This document shows, piece by piece, positions 12,401-24,214 of a stretch of 64,000 bases of DNA (its first letter is position 1; the number at the start of each line of letters is the position of its first letter). A program made the translations under genes and the position numbers. The notes below the pieces were generated by a model, which was not told where the DNA came from, did not search any database, and was given only the letters and a program-made list of their open reading frames with translations. The stretch covers positions 921,144 to 985,143 of the forward strand of contig JAUPFP010000049.1 in NCBI GenBank assembly GCA_036925085.1, given 5' to 3'. Source of the stretch: Brachycybe producta. Lineage: Eukaryota; Arthropoda; Diplopoda; Playtdesmida; Andrognathidae.

Positions 12401-15400
12401 TCCTACTATATCTCTGCAATGAAAACATAACATCGATTTATTAAAAAAATATTTTGTAACTCCAGTGTACAGAAACATTGAATAAGCCTAATGAAAAGTC
12501 ATTTATAACAACCGTTACTAGCCTTACTTGTAGGAAACCATGCGTGCATGGACAGTTATTTCGGCAATTAAAAATAACAGTGGACCATTTTTTCATGAAT
12601 GCGACACAGGATTTTTTCATGGGGGGATGGGCGCAGATTTTCAAGAAGCTGGTTACGCGCCCACACTAATCTCTCTCTCTCTCTCTCTTTCCCTTCCCTC
12701 CTTTTTAGTGGGGGCGCGCCCCCCACCTCTGGATCCGCCACTGACCCTTTGCGACAAAACTTGTAGTTAATTTCTTCTTTCTGTAAAAGCATAAAAGTAT
12801 TTTTTTTTTAGATTTGGTGGCTTTCTTGAAATCCATTTAATTTGCAATTCAATGTTGTAGTAAATTTCTTATAAATTCAATTTACTTTCATTGAGCCTGG
12901 GGGTGGGTTCAAAACCTAAACATATATAATTCAGGTGTTATGCTGCTACTGTGTAGAGGGCATCGACCATTTAACATAACATCTCCTCATTTGAACCATA
13001 CATAAATGGAACAACATCCTTTTAGAGAGAATCCAACTCGATATTCTAACTTCTATTACCTTCTTCGTCTCAATGTTCCACTTTCCTCTACCTTTCAACA
13101 TAAAAAAAATCAATATTCCCCCTCCCCCCCCCGGCAAGAACTATACTTGTATATCAACGTGAATATTCATAAGTCTATGGCGCAAATTCAAGAAGGAACT
13201 TAGCATTTAAGTTCAGCGTGCATAGCCTCCTCAAAACAAGAGTTCCAACGCAAATAAACAGTTTTATAGATTACTCCTGCACAATGAGGTTTTTCTATGT
13301 TGGAACCTTGTTTAGAGGGTGCAAGTTAAAAGTTCAAATACCAAGTTTCCAATCTTGAATGCGATTATAATCCATTATAGGTTTTTTAAAAAAAAGTTTA
13401 TAAACTGCGAAGGTAAATGACTCCTGCAACATTATGAAAAATAATTAATCCTATGTATTACATTATAAACATCAAGGGCCTCATTACAGAAAGAAAATAA
13501 GACTCATATTACATTAATTGTCATATCTATCTCATAATGTTGCAACACTCACAAAAACAAATTACAAAATATTATTATGACAAAAATTGTTATATGAATG
13601 TTATTGACTGGTGAACAACATAACGTGATAGTCATAAAATAATATCTTACAAGCAGTTACGATTGTTACAACTTTATGACTTTTTTCTGTAATGCAACCC
13701 TATTTATTTTAAACATTTAAGGCTTAGTTCACACAAAGATTTAACACGGCAGCAACACAAGATTGCTTTTTATTAGGCACTTTCATTAGTACAATGCATC
13801 AACCGAAGTAGATAATACTTTGTAAACTGCATTCTAGCCACACACACACACACACACACGGTAAAGAACGACCTTGCATTGCTTCTGCATTACTTCATGG
13901 TGAGTATTAGGCCTACAATACAGTGTACTATATTCATTTTAGTGCTCACAACCCGTTTATTCATGTGACATCCAGGAGATATAGGGACCCTTAGATTACC
14001 TTCCAGGTGAAGATCCTTCTGGTTAAGACACCAATAATATTAAGTATCAATTATTATTAATTTTTTGTTTATTTATCAGGATTGCTGGAAATTCCTGATT
14101 TTTCTAGGTTTCCAGATTGAGTAGAAAGCCTGTTTTTCTCAGTTTTTTAATTTTAAAAATTCTTGAATCTTTACTCTTTTTTGAACATTTTCTAATTCCC
14201 TTACATTTCCATGTTTTCTGGTTGTGGGGCAACCCTGTTCATAATTGACCAAGCTATGAATTTCTATGGTATTTGGTTGCTATGTGAAATTCTCCTTTTA
14301 AACATGCTATAATTGACTTTTTCATATTGCAATAGAAAATTACATTATTTATATAAAAAAACGGGGAAGCAAACCTTGAGAGTATGTTATTTATTGCAGA
14401 ATAACGAAGTTAGCTTCAAATTAAAATTTAATTTGAAATACTTCCCTTTAGACCAATTATAATGAGATCTAAATAAACATATACAGGTAGTGATATTGCT
14501 TCTTTTTTATGCTCCTGTTTGTATCAGATCAAAATAAATATGAAAATGAACTTTTACTATACTGAAAAGAGTTCAATTTAAGTAAAATTAAAAGATGTGA
14601 ATTTTTTTAAGAATATGTTTGTTTTATGCAATTAAAAATATACACTATATTGCAAAAGCACAAGTAAATAAATGACTAACTCAATTTATAGTAACGAGCA
14701 TCATAGCAATAGCAGAAAATGCAAAATAAAAAAACTCGATTGTACGAGCTACAAAACCCTTCATTGCATTTATTTTTTCAACAAAAATCCTCCGTTTATT
14801 TAAAGGAATCAATGAAATTATGCAACATTCTGCAAATTTCCAATAATTATGCCATTTGTGCATTTTATGTACTTATGTATTAATCATTAAATTGATTAGG
14901 ACATCTCCATGCAAATAATATAATAGTGAATTTTGTGCTTTGCATCATTAACGTATAAACAGCAAACATTTGCACAAGTAGCTTCAAAGCCACAAATGAA
15001 CTCTCCAATAAATAAGTAGTTTTAAATTCAATTTAAAGAAAATTGCAAGTATGCTTATAAACAAATGTGGCAATGAATATTTAATTTATATATCCAATTA
15101 GGCAAGGTCTTTATTTCGACTAATTTAACATACGAGCAATTTTTTTAACCTCAACGTTTTCCCAGTAAACATTGCAAATTGAAAAAGAAATAAAAGTTTA
15201 AATACGGTAATTGAACCCATTTTTTGTCACTGTTGATTGCAACATTTCGACCGAAAATAGCTTGATGTTTACTGCTGAATGACAATACTATTTACTCACA
15301 CAAGTTTCCATTTGAAGTAGATAATAATCATCTCAAACTAGGTATAAATAGAATTCTGTTGACACAAACTGAAAGTAACAACCTTATCACCAAATGTGAG

Positions 15401-16781
15401 ATTTCATCATCTCAAGGGGAATTGTGACACCTCAATTTATTTGGTTTGAATGAAAAAAATACTCAGTTATCTTAATAAATACAATTGAATTTGTGTGAAT
15501 TCGCTTGATGCAAATAAGAAAATAAAAACCATTTTTCATCTTCTGGAAGCAATAATAGTCAAGATAAGTTTTTGTGTCGTGGAGTTGTGACAATCATGTT
15601 TGAAGCTATTTATGAAAAACATATGACACATTTTGACTCTTGCCAAAGGGTTCATACAACTTACTGATACTGACAATACACATTACACCCGTAAAGTGCG
15701 GGTCCTATACTCTATATGTGAAAAAAAAGCACTAAATAGAAATATAAAATTACAAAAACGTTTCCTCTGCATTTCTACTTTCCTTTGTATTCAACGGTTT
15801 TCACACATTAAATTAGGAAACACTTCAACGATATATTTTTGTTTACAACAAACGGTTAGAAGAAATAAGAAGAGGAGCCAACTGTACATCCAAATTAATA
15901 GAAACAAATTTAGGGCCTTGGTACACAAACGACTTTTAAAAAACTTTTCGGCGACAAAATGAAGTCGAAGGTCGCTCTGATCTGTCGTCGCAATCTATTT
16001 TTTTATTGGAAGACGCCAACAATCGCACACAAGCGACTTTTAACAAACTTTCCAATTTCTTTCTCCGGAAAGTGTCCGATGCCCGCGACTGGCGAGATCT
16101 TTTTTTTTTTTTTGCACGTTTAAAAATACCGCGGTGTTTTGAAACTGTTCAGTTTTGGCGACAACTCGACTTCATTTTGTTGCCGAAAAATCTTTCAAAA
16201 GTCGCCTGTGTTGGCGTCTTTCCATAAAAAATACATTACAGCGACCTCCGACTTCATTATGTTGCCAAAAAGTCATTCAAAAGTCGCGTGAGGCCTTACT
16301 CATAATCTTTTTTTTTGGGGGGGGGGGGGGGGGGGGGTTACTTAATGTGTGGCCATCCGAACGTGACACTTATTAATACATGTTTTATGTTTGTCTTCTA
16401 GATGTGTTCATATAACCGATATTGGCATTGGGTATGTATCAACAATGCTTTCACTGAATGCATTGTTTCTACGTTGGTGCAGTCAGATGCGTGATTTTGG
16501 CCTGCAGCATTTGTGCAGTATGAGAAACCTTCAAGTTCTTTCAGTAGCTGGTATGGAATTTAAAATATTCATAAGCTTGTTTCTCATTATCTTTTTTTTA
16601 ACAAAAAACATGGGTATGTGTTTGATATCTAGGATGTCCTTTATTGTCAGCTGGAGGTCTTTCTGCACTGATACAATTGCGACATCTTCGTGAACTCGAG
16701 CTAACAAATTGTCCCGGTGCATCACAGGAACTGTTTGATTACTTACGACAGCACTTACCGCATTGTCTAATCATCGAGTGA
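6098..16781 (+). CDS. FBXL16: F-box/leucine-rich repeat protein 16
   Basis: Coding exons: about 6098-6769, 8224-8706, 10914-11227, 16402-16550, 16633-16781 (TGA). All phases agree, giving about 588 residues from the first ATG. In-frame ATGs at 6146 and 6167 have better contexts and may be the real start; a stop lies just upstream at 6071. FBXL16 is an unusual F-box protein linked to PP2A rather than a typical SCF subunit. Order: a Gly/Ser/Pro-rich N-terminus with a PPKPPPKP motif, an F-box ending [14 protein letters not shown] then [15 protein letters not shown], then leucine-rich repeats such as [29 protein letters not shown] and [14 protein letters not shown]. It ends [14 protein letters not shown]...LIIE, matching the family. 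Exons 2-5 are very secure; the N-terminal region is Gly-rich and diverged. Confidence 0.95.
7082..7408. repeat. Dispersed repeat, copy 1 (FBXL16 intron 1)
   Basis: Nearly identical to 36391-36700, including the shared stretch GTTTAGGTGAATTATACGGA and a conserved end near GGTGTGTAYTAGGTAT. Same orientation in both places. No coding capacity seen. Confidence 0.8.
7815..8131. mobile_element. MITE with about 85-bp terminal inverted repeats
   Basis: Left end TAGGGCTCGGATTTTGATGC and right end GCATCAAAATCCGAGCCCTA are perfect inverted repeats. The match continues inwards for about 85 bases (ATATCAACCGG...TTTCTCAAT...GTGGCCCA) with few mismatches. About 317 bp, no ORF. The flanking 8-mers match only partly (GTGATTAT/GTAATCAG), so the target duplication is decayed or absent. 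Lies in FBXL16 intron 1. Confidence 0.85.
8890..9300. mobile_element. Non-autonomous element with ACCATAGGCGTAAATT ends
   Basis: The left end ACCATAGGCGTAAATT pairs with AATTTACGCCTATGGT at the right end. Inside are two direct repeats beginning TTAGGGCATTAGAAATGCTT (about 8996 and 9207). 411 bp, in FBXL16 intron 2; no coding sequence. Confidence 0.75.
9375..9411. repeat. (CA)n microsatellite
   Basis: Dinucleotide run with one interruption, in FBXL16 intron 2. A shorter run lies at 13839-13859 and a (TC)n run at 12670-12688, both in intron 3. Confidence 0.95.
10278..10772. mobile_element. Foldback element, split by a hAT insertion
   Basis: Long inverted repeats: the left arm contains ACTAGAATGGTAACTAAATC, then CTCATGTTGATATCTTTC. 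The right arm is its inverse, through GAAAGATATCAACATGAAAA and CCCTTAAGTGATT. The left arm is interrupted at 10326-10598 by a hAT-like element. Related copies lie at 21455-21640, about 31684-31850, 34340-34445, 37527-37810 and 39655-39790, so this is a local repeat family. Confidence 0.8.
10326..10598. mobile_element. hAT-like MITE nested in a foldback element
   Basis: The ends are CAGTGCCGTCTTAAG and CTTAAGGTGGCACTG, typical hAT-type CAG termini. It is flanked by AGGATATT (10318-10325) and AGGGTATT (10599-10606), an 8-bp target duplication with one mismatch. Removing the element and one copy restores the foldback arm, confirming the boundaries. 273 bp, no ORF. Confidence 0.85.
11965..12240. 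repeat. Palindrome-rich repeat, FBXL16 intron 3
   Basis: Several nested inverted repeats, for example CGCCTACTGTCAGTG against CACTGACAAATAGGCG and GGCCACTGG against TGGCC, plus repeated GTGGC/GCCAC words. Probably a decayed foldback MITE. No clear outer ends. Nearby at 12700-12746 is a lone hAT-like terminus ending CTGGATCCGCCACTG. Confidence 0.55.
15911..16298. mobile_element. MITE with TAGGGCCTTGG ends
   Basis: The left part reads TAGGGCCTTGG...CGACTTTT, followed by CGGCGACAAAATGAAGTCG. The right part carries the inverse (CGACTTCATTATGTTGCC...AAAAGTCGCGTGAGGCCTTA). An extra inverted internal copy lies near 16160-16215. It sits just before a 21-base G run and FBXL16 exon 4. Confidence 0.7.
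16317..16337 (+). repeat. Poly-G tract of 21 bases
   Basis: An uninterrupted G run only about 65 bases before the FBXL16 exon 4 acceptor. Other G/C runs occur at 1331, 9610, 13120, 22700, 53194, 53491 and 62698. Confidence 0.9.
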
Positions 16782-19700
16782 ACAAAGAGAGCAATATTAA
16801 GTTAAATTTACAAAATGAAAACTAAAAGCAAAAGTTTAGTTTGTCTGTCGTAGTGCAGGTGTCGTTGTGTGTATCCTCCTAGGTGTGATTGTGTCCTTGA
16901 GTTTTGTATACGCCATGCAATGATGTGCAACAATATCTCTCCGTCCACTACGACTAAGACATTATAAATGGAGAGCTTCCAAACGATTTTTTTTTTAAAA
17001 CCATGAATTCAAACTCATCCATACTTAGCAACTGAAAAGAGAGATAAAAACTAATTAGATCATCATCAGGTTATGTATCAAAGTGTTCAACTACGGACAA
17101 CTGAAAAAAAAAAAGATGTCGCAAGGAAGACTATAAGATTTGAAAATTACAATACAAGTTGCAGAACATTTTTGTAGAAAACGAGACTTAGGCCCTTGGC
17201 CCACTTTTTGACTGCAAAATGAATTGGTGTTGTTGCCCAAATCTACCACTTCGAGTCCACTGCGGAGGTTGGAATTTGGTCCAAATATGTCCTTATAACA
17301 AAGGCTGAAGTGGTCGGTTTTTTTCGACAGCCCACGAGTTCATTTTGCATTCAAAAATTGGTCCATGTGCCAATTGTCTAAGACAAAATCACAAACTACT
17401 TTTATTTTTTAGGATCGAATTCTTTATGATTGCTAAGTCAGATCTAGTGCTAAAATCATGTAAAAGCTGACAAGTTTAGCAATTGCTTTCATTTAAGAAC
17501 AATTAAGAATACGACCATCATAGGTGCCACTCTGTAACTTGTTGTAAGTTTAAACGTGCTATCCAACATAAAATGGGTAATAACAAATGCATCCAAGTTA
17601 CCCTTTGTTTTAAGGTGTTGGGAACTTTTGCTATAATCTGTTTTTCAAGTTACATTGCTGTAACTATATACGAAAAATTGGACCGTAAGGTGCATGTAGT
17701 TTGACAGTACTTTTGAAGCTGCTCAAAATGCTTGCTATTTATGGGCACAATTTCAAGAAAGAAACTTAGCGCTTAAATGTTAAATTGGAACATGCTTAAA
17801 CATAGGGAAATCATATTCAGGAATACTCATAAAATAGGGGTTTTCATGTTTGAAACCCTATTCAGAGGATGCAAAGTTTTTTTCTTGAATTGTTGGCCAT
17901 TGAAGCGCTGTCCATGCCAATATTTTATTAATGGACCAATGATCAACAAATTAAAATTATTAATACAAAATTATTGGCTATTTCAGTTTTGGAAATGGAT
18001 AACCAACTTGTGTTTCTGAAATATTTACGATAAATTCATTTACATATTATTCTGTAAATACACACCATATTGTATAATTTTACTTGATTTGATAATAATC
18101 AATTTTTGAAACACTTTAATTTTCAAAAACGATGGGGTTAACCATCGTATATGTACTGCCGGAGTAGTTGTTGTTGTCACCGAGGCACCAACGCTTCACC
18201 ATCTGGACAAAACTATAATTGATACATACAACGATAGTCACAATCGTTTTTTTTTAATGAAAACAGGATTTTATAATTTCAAAGTAATCATTATTCTTCT
18301 TGTATCTTATGCAGAATGTATGCAGAACCATCGCCCCAGTCTATTATCATCAAAGTATACTTAGGTGGCCACTGTCTATTGTTTAAAATTATCTCTTAGA
18401 AATTATAAAATCTACAAAATGAAACGTACAAAAATTAGTTAAATTTCGGTGACTTTTTTTTTATTATCAATTTTAAGCAGCATTTTTAAGCATTCATGAA
18501 AGTTGATTATAATTTAAAATTAATTTATTTATTCTTCCCTTTTTAATTGTCAATAAAAATTATCTGACTTATTTCCTTAAGTTTTAAATGTGTAGCACTT
18601 ATAATTTCCAAGATACTTAATTTTAAATGATGTTCCGGTAACTCAACTAGAAGCTCTTCCTACGGAGCATTTTGTGCCAAAACTGAGTGTGGTCAATAGA
18701 TGGCGCAAACTGTACTTAGTGCTTCAGTTACACTTTGATTCAATGAACATACAAGAAAATAGATGACATTTTAAAAAAGATGCCTTCCTTCTAGCTTGTT
18801 TATTCAATTTTGGCGTTTTTTTTCTTCTTCTTCTAACATGGAGTTGCGTTACCTTTATAAATTTATCTTGCTTCGTTCGGTAATAAGACTGTAGCTTTGG
18901 TTTTGTTTCATACTGTATATTAATAAAACAAATTAGATTGTAATAGTCATGATCAAACAAAGGCATATACAGTATTTCGAAATTGTGGTGAAGTGTAATA
19001 CAATTTACACGAGTTACATTTTCATTTGCATTTTGCCTTCATTTGTAATAAAAAAAATCTTCAAAATAAAATATTCTTTTAAAAGTTTAGTTTTAAATGA
19101 AATTTTGAAAGTTGTGACCCAAATAATTTTTATTGAGGTGTTCAGCAGCTTTTGAAATAAATTCAAAGATTACCTTTAACAAGAAAAGAAAATGATTTAC
19201 AAAACGAATTCCATGATGGCATTTTTCATTATTTCTTTAAAATGACAACTAATTTCGCCAACTTGAAACGAACAAACCAAAATGTATTTTTTAAAAACCT
19301 AACAAACTCTTCTAAGTTCATACAGACCTAAGTAGAACTCTAAGGGCCAGCCCCATGGCCCATAAGGAGAATTTGATAAGCATTAAATCGACTCTACCCT
19401 CTGAATCACAGAGGTGAACTTAACTTAAGTGAAGGTACGTTCATAAACCAGCTCAAGTTTCAACAAATGTTTTGACTTACTGTTACCCTTTATTTATTCT
19501 AAGACGGTGTTTAATAAGCTAAAAATGCCAATCATGACGTCAACAATCGTTGTTAATTATACCAGTAAATGTAGCAGGTCTTGCAGTGAAAACAAATTGT
19601 TTCTTCCTTCAGAGCAAGCTTAAATTTAAGTTTAGTTTTTAAATTTCATAAGCACCGTTTTAGAATACGGGTGTAAATCTAGATTTGCGTTATTGAATTG

Positions 19701-20029
19701 TGTTAAAAACGTTCTTTCAAGTTCACGTTAAAAACAATTTTTGATGAATACAATTTTCAGTTTTAAACCATGTAAAAAGTTCGTACTCTTGCATTTATTA
19801 ATCTCAATGCACGGATAACCGTAACGTAGCCTAAAAGGGCTAACGATGAATTAACCACGCTCATTCAACGTGATTTTATATTTCTCGTTAACATGTAACA
19901 CAATCTGTTCTTTTACAGCATATTTCGCTATTTAAAATTGCATTAATGTAACATAAATCGATGTTAACATAAACAATAAAAAATGTAATAATAATAAAAT
20001 AACAAACAAAACGAATGTCCAGTTGCAGT
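16782..20029. other. FBXL16 3' UTR and convergent intergenic region
   Basis: Between the FBXL16 stop (plus) and the POLR3H stop (minus), two genes that converge. Candidate plus-strand AATAAA signals at 18552-18557 and 18922-18927; minus-strand signals (TTTATT) at 19489-19498 for POLR3H. Apart from the MITE at 17188 I see no gene. Confidence 0.5.
17188..17381. mobile_element. Small MITE with 3-bp GAC target duplication
   Basis: Ends TTAGGCCCTTGGCCCA and (inverted) TTAGACAATTGGCACATGG, with inner inverted matches around TGCAAAATGAA. Flanked on both sides by GAC (17185-17187, 17382-17384). 194 bp, about 400 bp past the FBXL16 stop, so probably in its 3' UTR. Confidence 0.65.
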
Positions 20030-22347
20030 TCAGTTATTCCACCAAGAAAGAAGACCCAACGTACTTTCAGTGATACTACCCTAAATGTGAATTATAACAT
20101 CTGTTCACAAAATGGATTGGAAAAAATAAACGTAAAACACAAAATAACTGACTATTATCATGTAGGGAATCTTCCTTTCTTCCATCTCCTCGACTGGTTC
20201 CACACGCTCCGGACCCTCAGGTCTCGTTTCGACAAATATTTCATCGAATACTCGAAACCTTGGGTTTTAAAACAAAATACAATGATCACGAATATTACAA
20301 AAGAACGAATTATAGGATTATTATGAAAAATAACGTCTACTGAAGACCGTTTAACACGAAATTGAAGGGGACCAAAAGATTTTTTCATGAATTTCGTGTT
20401 AAAAGAAAAAGATTTCAAAGCATTAAATACATTCCCTACATTATACTTGAGTGCCTCAGATGTAAACTGTGTTAAGTCACCAAACTTAACTTTTACAGGA
20501 AAGTCATTTGAAAGTTTTTCTCTTCATTGAAGGGAATAGGACTTAACATGGTATTAACACTGTTTACCGCTGATAGAACTTGTCAAGCTGATTCATAAAA
20601 TGTAAAAATCATGTATTTTAATAACTGTGACTTTAACACAGTTTACCTCTGAAGCGCTGATATACGTGTATTATAATGCAAACATCGATCATAATTAATT
20701 ATTTAAAACTTATGTTTTGGTTCCTCGGACTCCTCCGATAAAAAATTCGGAGATTTGAATTTTGTATACTACACGTAAAAATGCAGAAAAAAAAGCGATT
20801 TTGAAATACTCGGAAACTGATTTACATGTTTTTCGTGCCTGAAAAGCTTTTTTACAAAATTAATGCATAAAAGCCAATTTGAAAATTTTAAATCACGTTC
20901 TTTTTAATTAAAAAAAAAATCAATTGATTTAAATCCACCCTGTTGTTTCATACCGATAAAGAGTTAAAACGATTCATGGTTTTTAATCTCAGATTGAAAC
21001 AATTCTGAAAAGTAACTTTTGAAATTTACAGTAATTTTAACTAATGTTTTTTCAGTAACTGCTGCTATAATTCATTGCGATAAAATATGACTCGACGTCA
21101 TCCCCATACCTTATCTTTTCTCTGTTCTCCATGGCCAATTCGTGTTTTTCTCCGTCCTCTGTCTCGTATTCCCAGCACCAATACTGACGTGTTCCATTGC
21201 TAACAAAAACAAAAACAAAAACAAAATAGAATATCCATAAAAAAAGCAGACAAAGGACTAAAGATACAAGCTTGAAGGATGTTGAAGATTTGCAGACGGA
21301 ATGAAAATGTCATCAAAAAACCCCAAACTAACTGAAAACAAAAAAAAAAAAAAAAAACCGAGGCCATTCTAGTATTTTACGGTGGTTTAAAACTCGAACT
21401 TAAACTCGTAACATCAAAGTCTGATTCTTCTGTCTTTTAGTCAAAACATTAAGACAAACTTGAAAGGGGTTTAGAAACTAAAACTGTAGCACACTCACTT
21501 AAGGTTATTTTCATGTTGCTATCTTTCAAAATAAGCTTTTTATTTCAGTTTGAATATAACCCACAAAAAGTTTATATTGAAAGATACCAACATGAAATGA
21601 TTGAGCTACCCTTCTAGTTTCTAAAAGACTTCTGGTTTATTTTGTTTCTGAAAGACAGAATAACCAAACAGATTATACCATAAACGCCCTCCGTTGTGTT
21701 TCGTTTAATTTCTCCAACAAGAATCTCATCAATGAACGGTCTGAACACGATGTATCGAAAACGAACTAAGAAAAATATAAAGTAGGTGAACAACATTAAG
21801 CTCACGAGCCAACTTAGTCTATCACTAATTTCGTTTTAAATTCAATCAGTAATTTGTAAACAAAAGAAATCAACTAAATTGATATAAAAATCTTCATTAT
21901 TATTGCCAAGTGGGGATGATTTTCATTTACAGTTGATTAAAAATAGCCAGTGAATCTATTCGGCGGCCCAGACGGTTGTATGGTTTGGGTACCCTTCCTC
22001 TGTGAGGCGCGGAAACATTTGACTTTTTAAAATTCACCTTTAGTGTATGAAGCACCATCGCCTGGTAATATGTAGGAATCTGCTAGGTCCTTAATATCAT
22101 ACAAAGCCACACACAAACCAGTTCCAGGAATAACCTAAATAATGATAAATTTACTATAATAATTGTAACCGGAAGTGAGAAATTCGGCGGCAAATCGACC
22201 ATATCCATGTGCTTTTCTACTTTTCTTCTTCGATACCTTGTTAGCCAGTTTTCTATTCAGTTCTTCTTCTACCGCATTATTTAGACTCTTATTAAAGTGA
22301 AGAGGCGGTATTCGTACTGTATCTTCAAAATCAACAACAATAAACAT
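20030..22347 (-). CDS. POLR3H: DNA-directed RNA polymerase III subunit RPC8 (POLR3H/RPC25)
   Basis: Seven exons: 22347-22237, 22134-22038, 21765-21679, 21331-21268, 21199-21110, 20258-20153, 20080-20030 (TGA). They sum to 606 nt, 201 residues; the human protein has about 204. This subunit is the Pol III counterpart of RPB7 and forms the stalk with RPC9 used in initiation. Seen: [15 protein letters not shown] at the start, [62 protein letters not shown] and the terminal LGLLSWW, all in family order. N-terminal RNP-like half about residues 1-80, then an S1/OB-type half. The exon 6 donor is GTCAGT, weaker than usual but needed for PYMII-GSIT. An in-frame ATG at 22398 is ignored because MFIVV matches the family start. 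Confidence 0.96.
21455..21640. mobile_element. Foldback element, compact copy (POLR3H intron 3)
   Basis: Arms CACTTAAGGTTATTTTCATG...CTATCTTTCAAAATAAGC and TTTATATTGAAAGATACCAA...GATTGAGCTAC, with outer TTTAGAAACTA/TAGTTTCTAAA. Uninterrupted, so it serves as the empty-site reference for the copy at 10278. Confidence 0.75.
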
Positions 22348-22963
22348 CCTTTTATCACTATTTTCAACGTAACTTGACAGACGAAAGGACGCAGACACGA
22401 AACAATTGCAAACGACACAATTAGCCGCCGCTCAAAACTACAAAACTTATCAGCGGCGATTATTATACTCAAGTCTTTCATTGAGAAATTAAAATTACGA
22501 TTTATTTATTTGTTTTTTGCTTCAATTTAAAACGGTCATTTTAATATCGTTCTTTTAGAAACATAAAATTAAAGCTTTAGAAGATTAATCGAATATTTCT
22601 GTACAAAGTCTGCTTAGCCGCATATTCGTTACCTACCCCGCCGGCTGGTTATGAATGATTAAACAAAATATCGATATTCAAGGGGGACGACACAAAAGGT
22701 GGGGGGGGGGGATTCTCGTAAGATGTGGAAAGCTATGGAAGCCCGTTTGGGACCTTTCGCACAATAATTTACACTGTGTGGTCAATAATATTGCAGCGAC
22801 AACTAGCCTCTCCCTGCCAACACAAACAAATTCCCCTCCAAAATTTAAGAAATTTTTTTAATGGAGATGGTATCGCCATCTATTGTTATTCTCTTAAACA
22901 TGAGTTATGTGTGTATATTTTTTCAAATTGTAAATATTCCCTCTAACCCCCCACTAACATAGC
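22348..22963. other. Spacer upstream of POLR3H
   Basis: The POLR3H promoter should start here. At 22730-22790 is a repeat fragment (TATGGAAGCCCGTTTGGGAC) shared with 52675 and, inverted, 55365. A G run lies at about 22700. No gene seen. Confidence 0.45.
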
Positions 22964-22967
22964 TTAA

Positions 22968-23866
22968 GAGCCTAGATACACGTCCATCTTGTTGTTTTGA
23001 GCAGACGACAACGAGACAAATGAGTGTTCTTATATAGTGTTACTAAAATTGAAAGAAATCGCCTCACAATCGCTTAATTCAAATACAGTAAAGCGCAAAA
23101 TGCAATAAAAAGTATTGTTCTTCACGTGCTCGATTTATATCATTTTTGAAAAGGTCCTTCTATTTTTAAACAACGTTCAAAATCGTTCGTTTTTTCAACC
23201 CCATGTTAAATCCCATAGGATCAAAAACCGTCCCACAAACATTTGAAAAACTCTCGTTAAAACTGATTTAGAACAATAACAAAATAATTAGCACATACAT
23301 TCATGTATTGGCTTCACGATGTTTTCTTTTTATAAATTTTGAAAAGGTCCTTCTATTTTTTAATAACGTTTAAAATCGTACGTTTTTAAACTCCATGTTA
23401 AGTCCCATAGGAGCAAAAAACCGTCCCACAAACGTTGGAAGAACTCCCATTAAAAATGACTTAGAGCGATCAGAAAAATTAGCACGTACTTACATGTGTT
23501 TATTGCCTTCAGGATTATTCCTTTTTCTAAATTTTAAAAGGTCCTTCTATTTTTAAATAACATTTAAATCTTACGTTTTTTTAACTCCATGTTAAGTCCC
23601 ATAGGAGCAAAAAACCGTCACCCAAACATTTGAAGAACTCCCGTTAAAAACAACTCAGAACAATAACAAAATAATTATTACGTGCATTAATCTACTGGCT
23701 TCACAATGTTTTCTTTTTATAAGGTTAGCATGCGAAATTATTTTTCTATTAATTATTATGTGACTTCGAACAGGGAGAAAAAACGTTAAAAAACCGTTTT
23801 TCAATCAACAATGATCGCAGCGCCTACATTCGGAGAAATTTTGAACTAAACGATGTATCTAGCCTC
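22968..23866. mobile_element. TTAA-flanked non-autonomous DNA element, copy A (piggyBac-like)
   Basis: Flanked by TTAA at 22964-22967 and 23867-23870. Ends GAGCCTAGATACA and TGTATCTAGCCTC. Interior has no long ORF but about three tandem copies of a 194-bp unit, starting at 23147, 23340 and 23535, each opening with AAAAGGTCCTTCTATTTTT and carrying CATGTTAARTCCCATAGGA. TTAA target duplication is the hallmark of the piggyBac superfamily; assignment is inferred from this and the short inverted ends, with no transposase here. Confidence 0.85.
23147..23725. repeat. 194-bp tandem sub-repeats inside copy A
   Basis: Three units of about 193-195 bp, diverged by substitutions and small indels. The same array is present in the second element at about 24408-24985, so it predates the two insertions. 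Confidence 0.85.
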
Positions 23867-23939
23867 TTAACCTAACCTAACACATGATTATACATGGGCT
23901 CTATGTAATAGTTGATTATAGCGCCGCCTATAACTGTAA

Positions 23940-24210
23940 AATCCTATACCTCAAAAAAAAGTTTTTGCTTTTTGACAAAACTATTTTAATGGAGACGGTG
24001 GCTCCATCTATTTTGGCTGAATTTTTTAAATTTTGTTTTAGGAAACAGTCAAGATTGGGAAAGATCCTGAGTATAAGGTATTAGACTTGCTAATGCAGTT
24101 TATCTGTTTAGATGTGAGGTAAACATCACTGCCTTCTGTACTGGTGTTCATGGGTTCAAACCTTCGTGGTGTCTGTTGAATTTTAATGTTTTTAAATTGC
24201 TGAAATAATC
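23940..24210. repeat. Dispersed repeat with tRNA-like B-box, left half
   Basis: This stretch and 25129-25285 are two halves of one repeat, split by the element at 24215. The intact version lies inverted at about 54600-55010. It includes ACTGGTGTTCATGGGTTCAAACC, close to a Pol III B-box (GGTTCRANNCC), so part may come from a tRNA-derived SINE. The A-box is unclear. Confidence 0.6.
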
Positions 24211-24214
24211 TTAA

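Noticed and set aside
12700-12746. hAT-like right end CTGGATCCGCCACTG as a full element
   Set aside because: No matching CAGTGGCGGATCCAG left end upstream; kept only as a fragment.
23867-23884. CCTAACCTAAC next to copy A, resembling a telomeric repeat
   Set aside because: Only two or so units, formed partly by the TTAA target site; no array.
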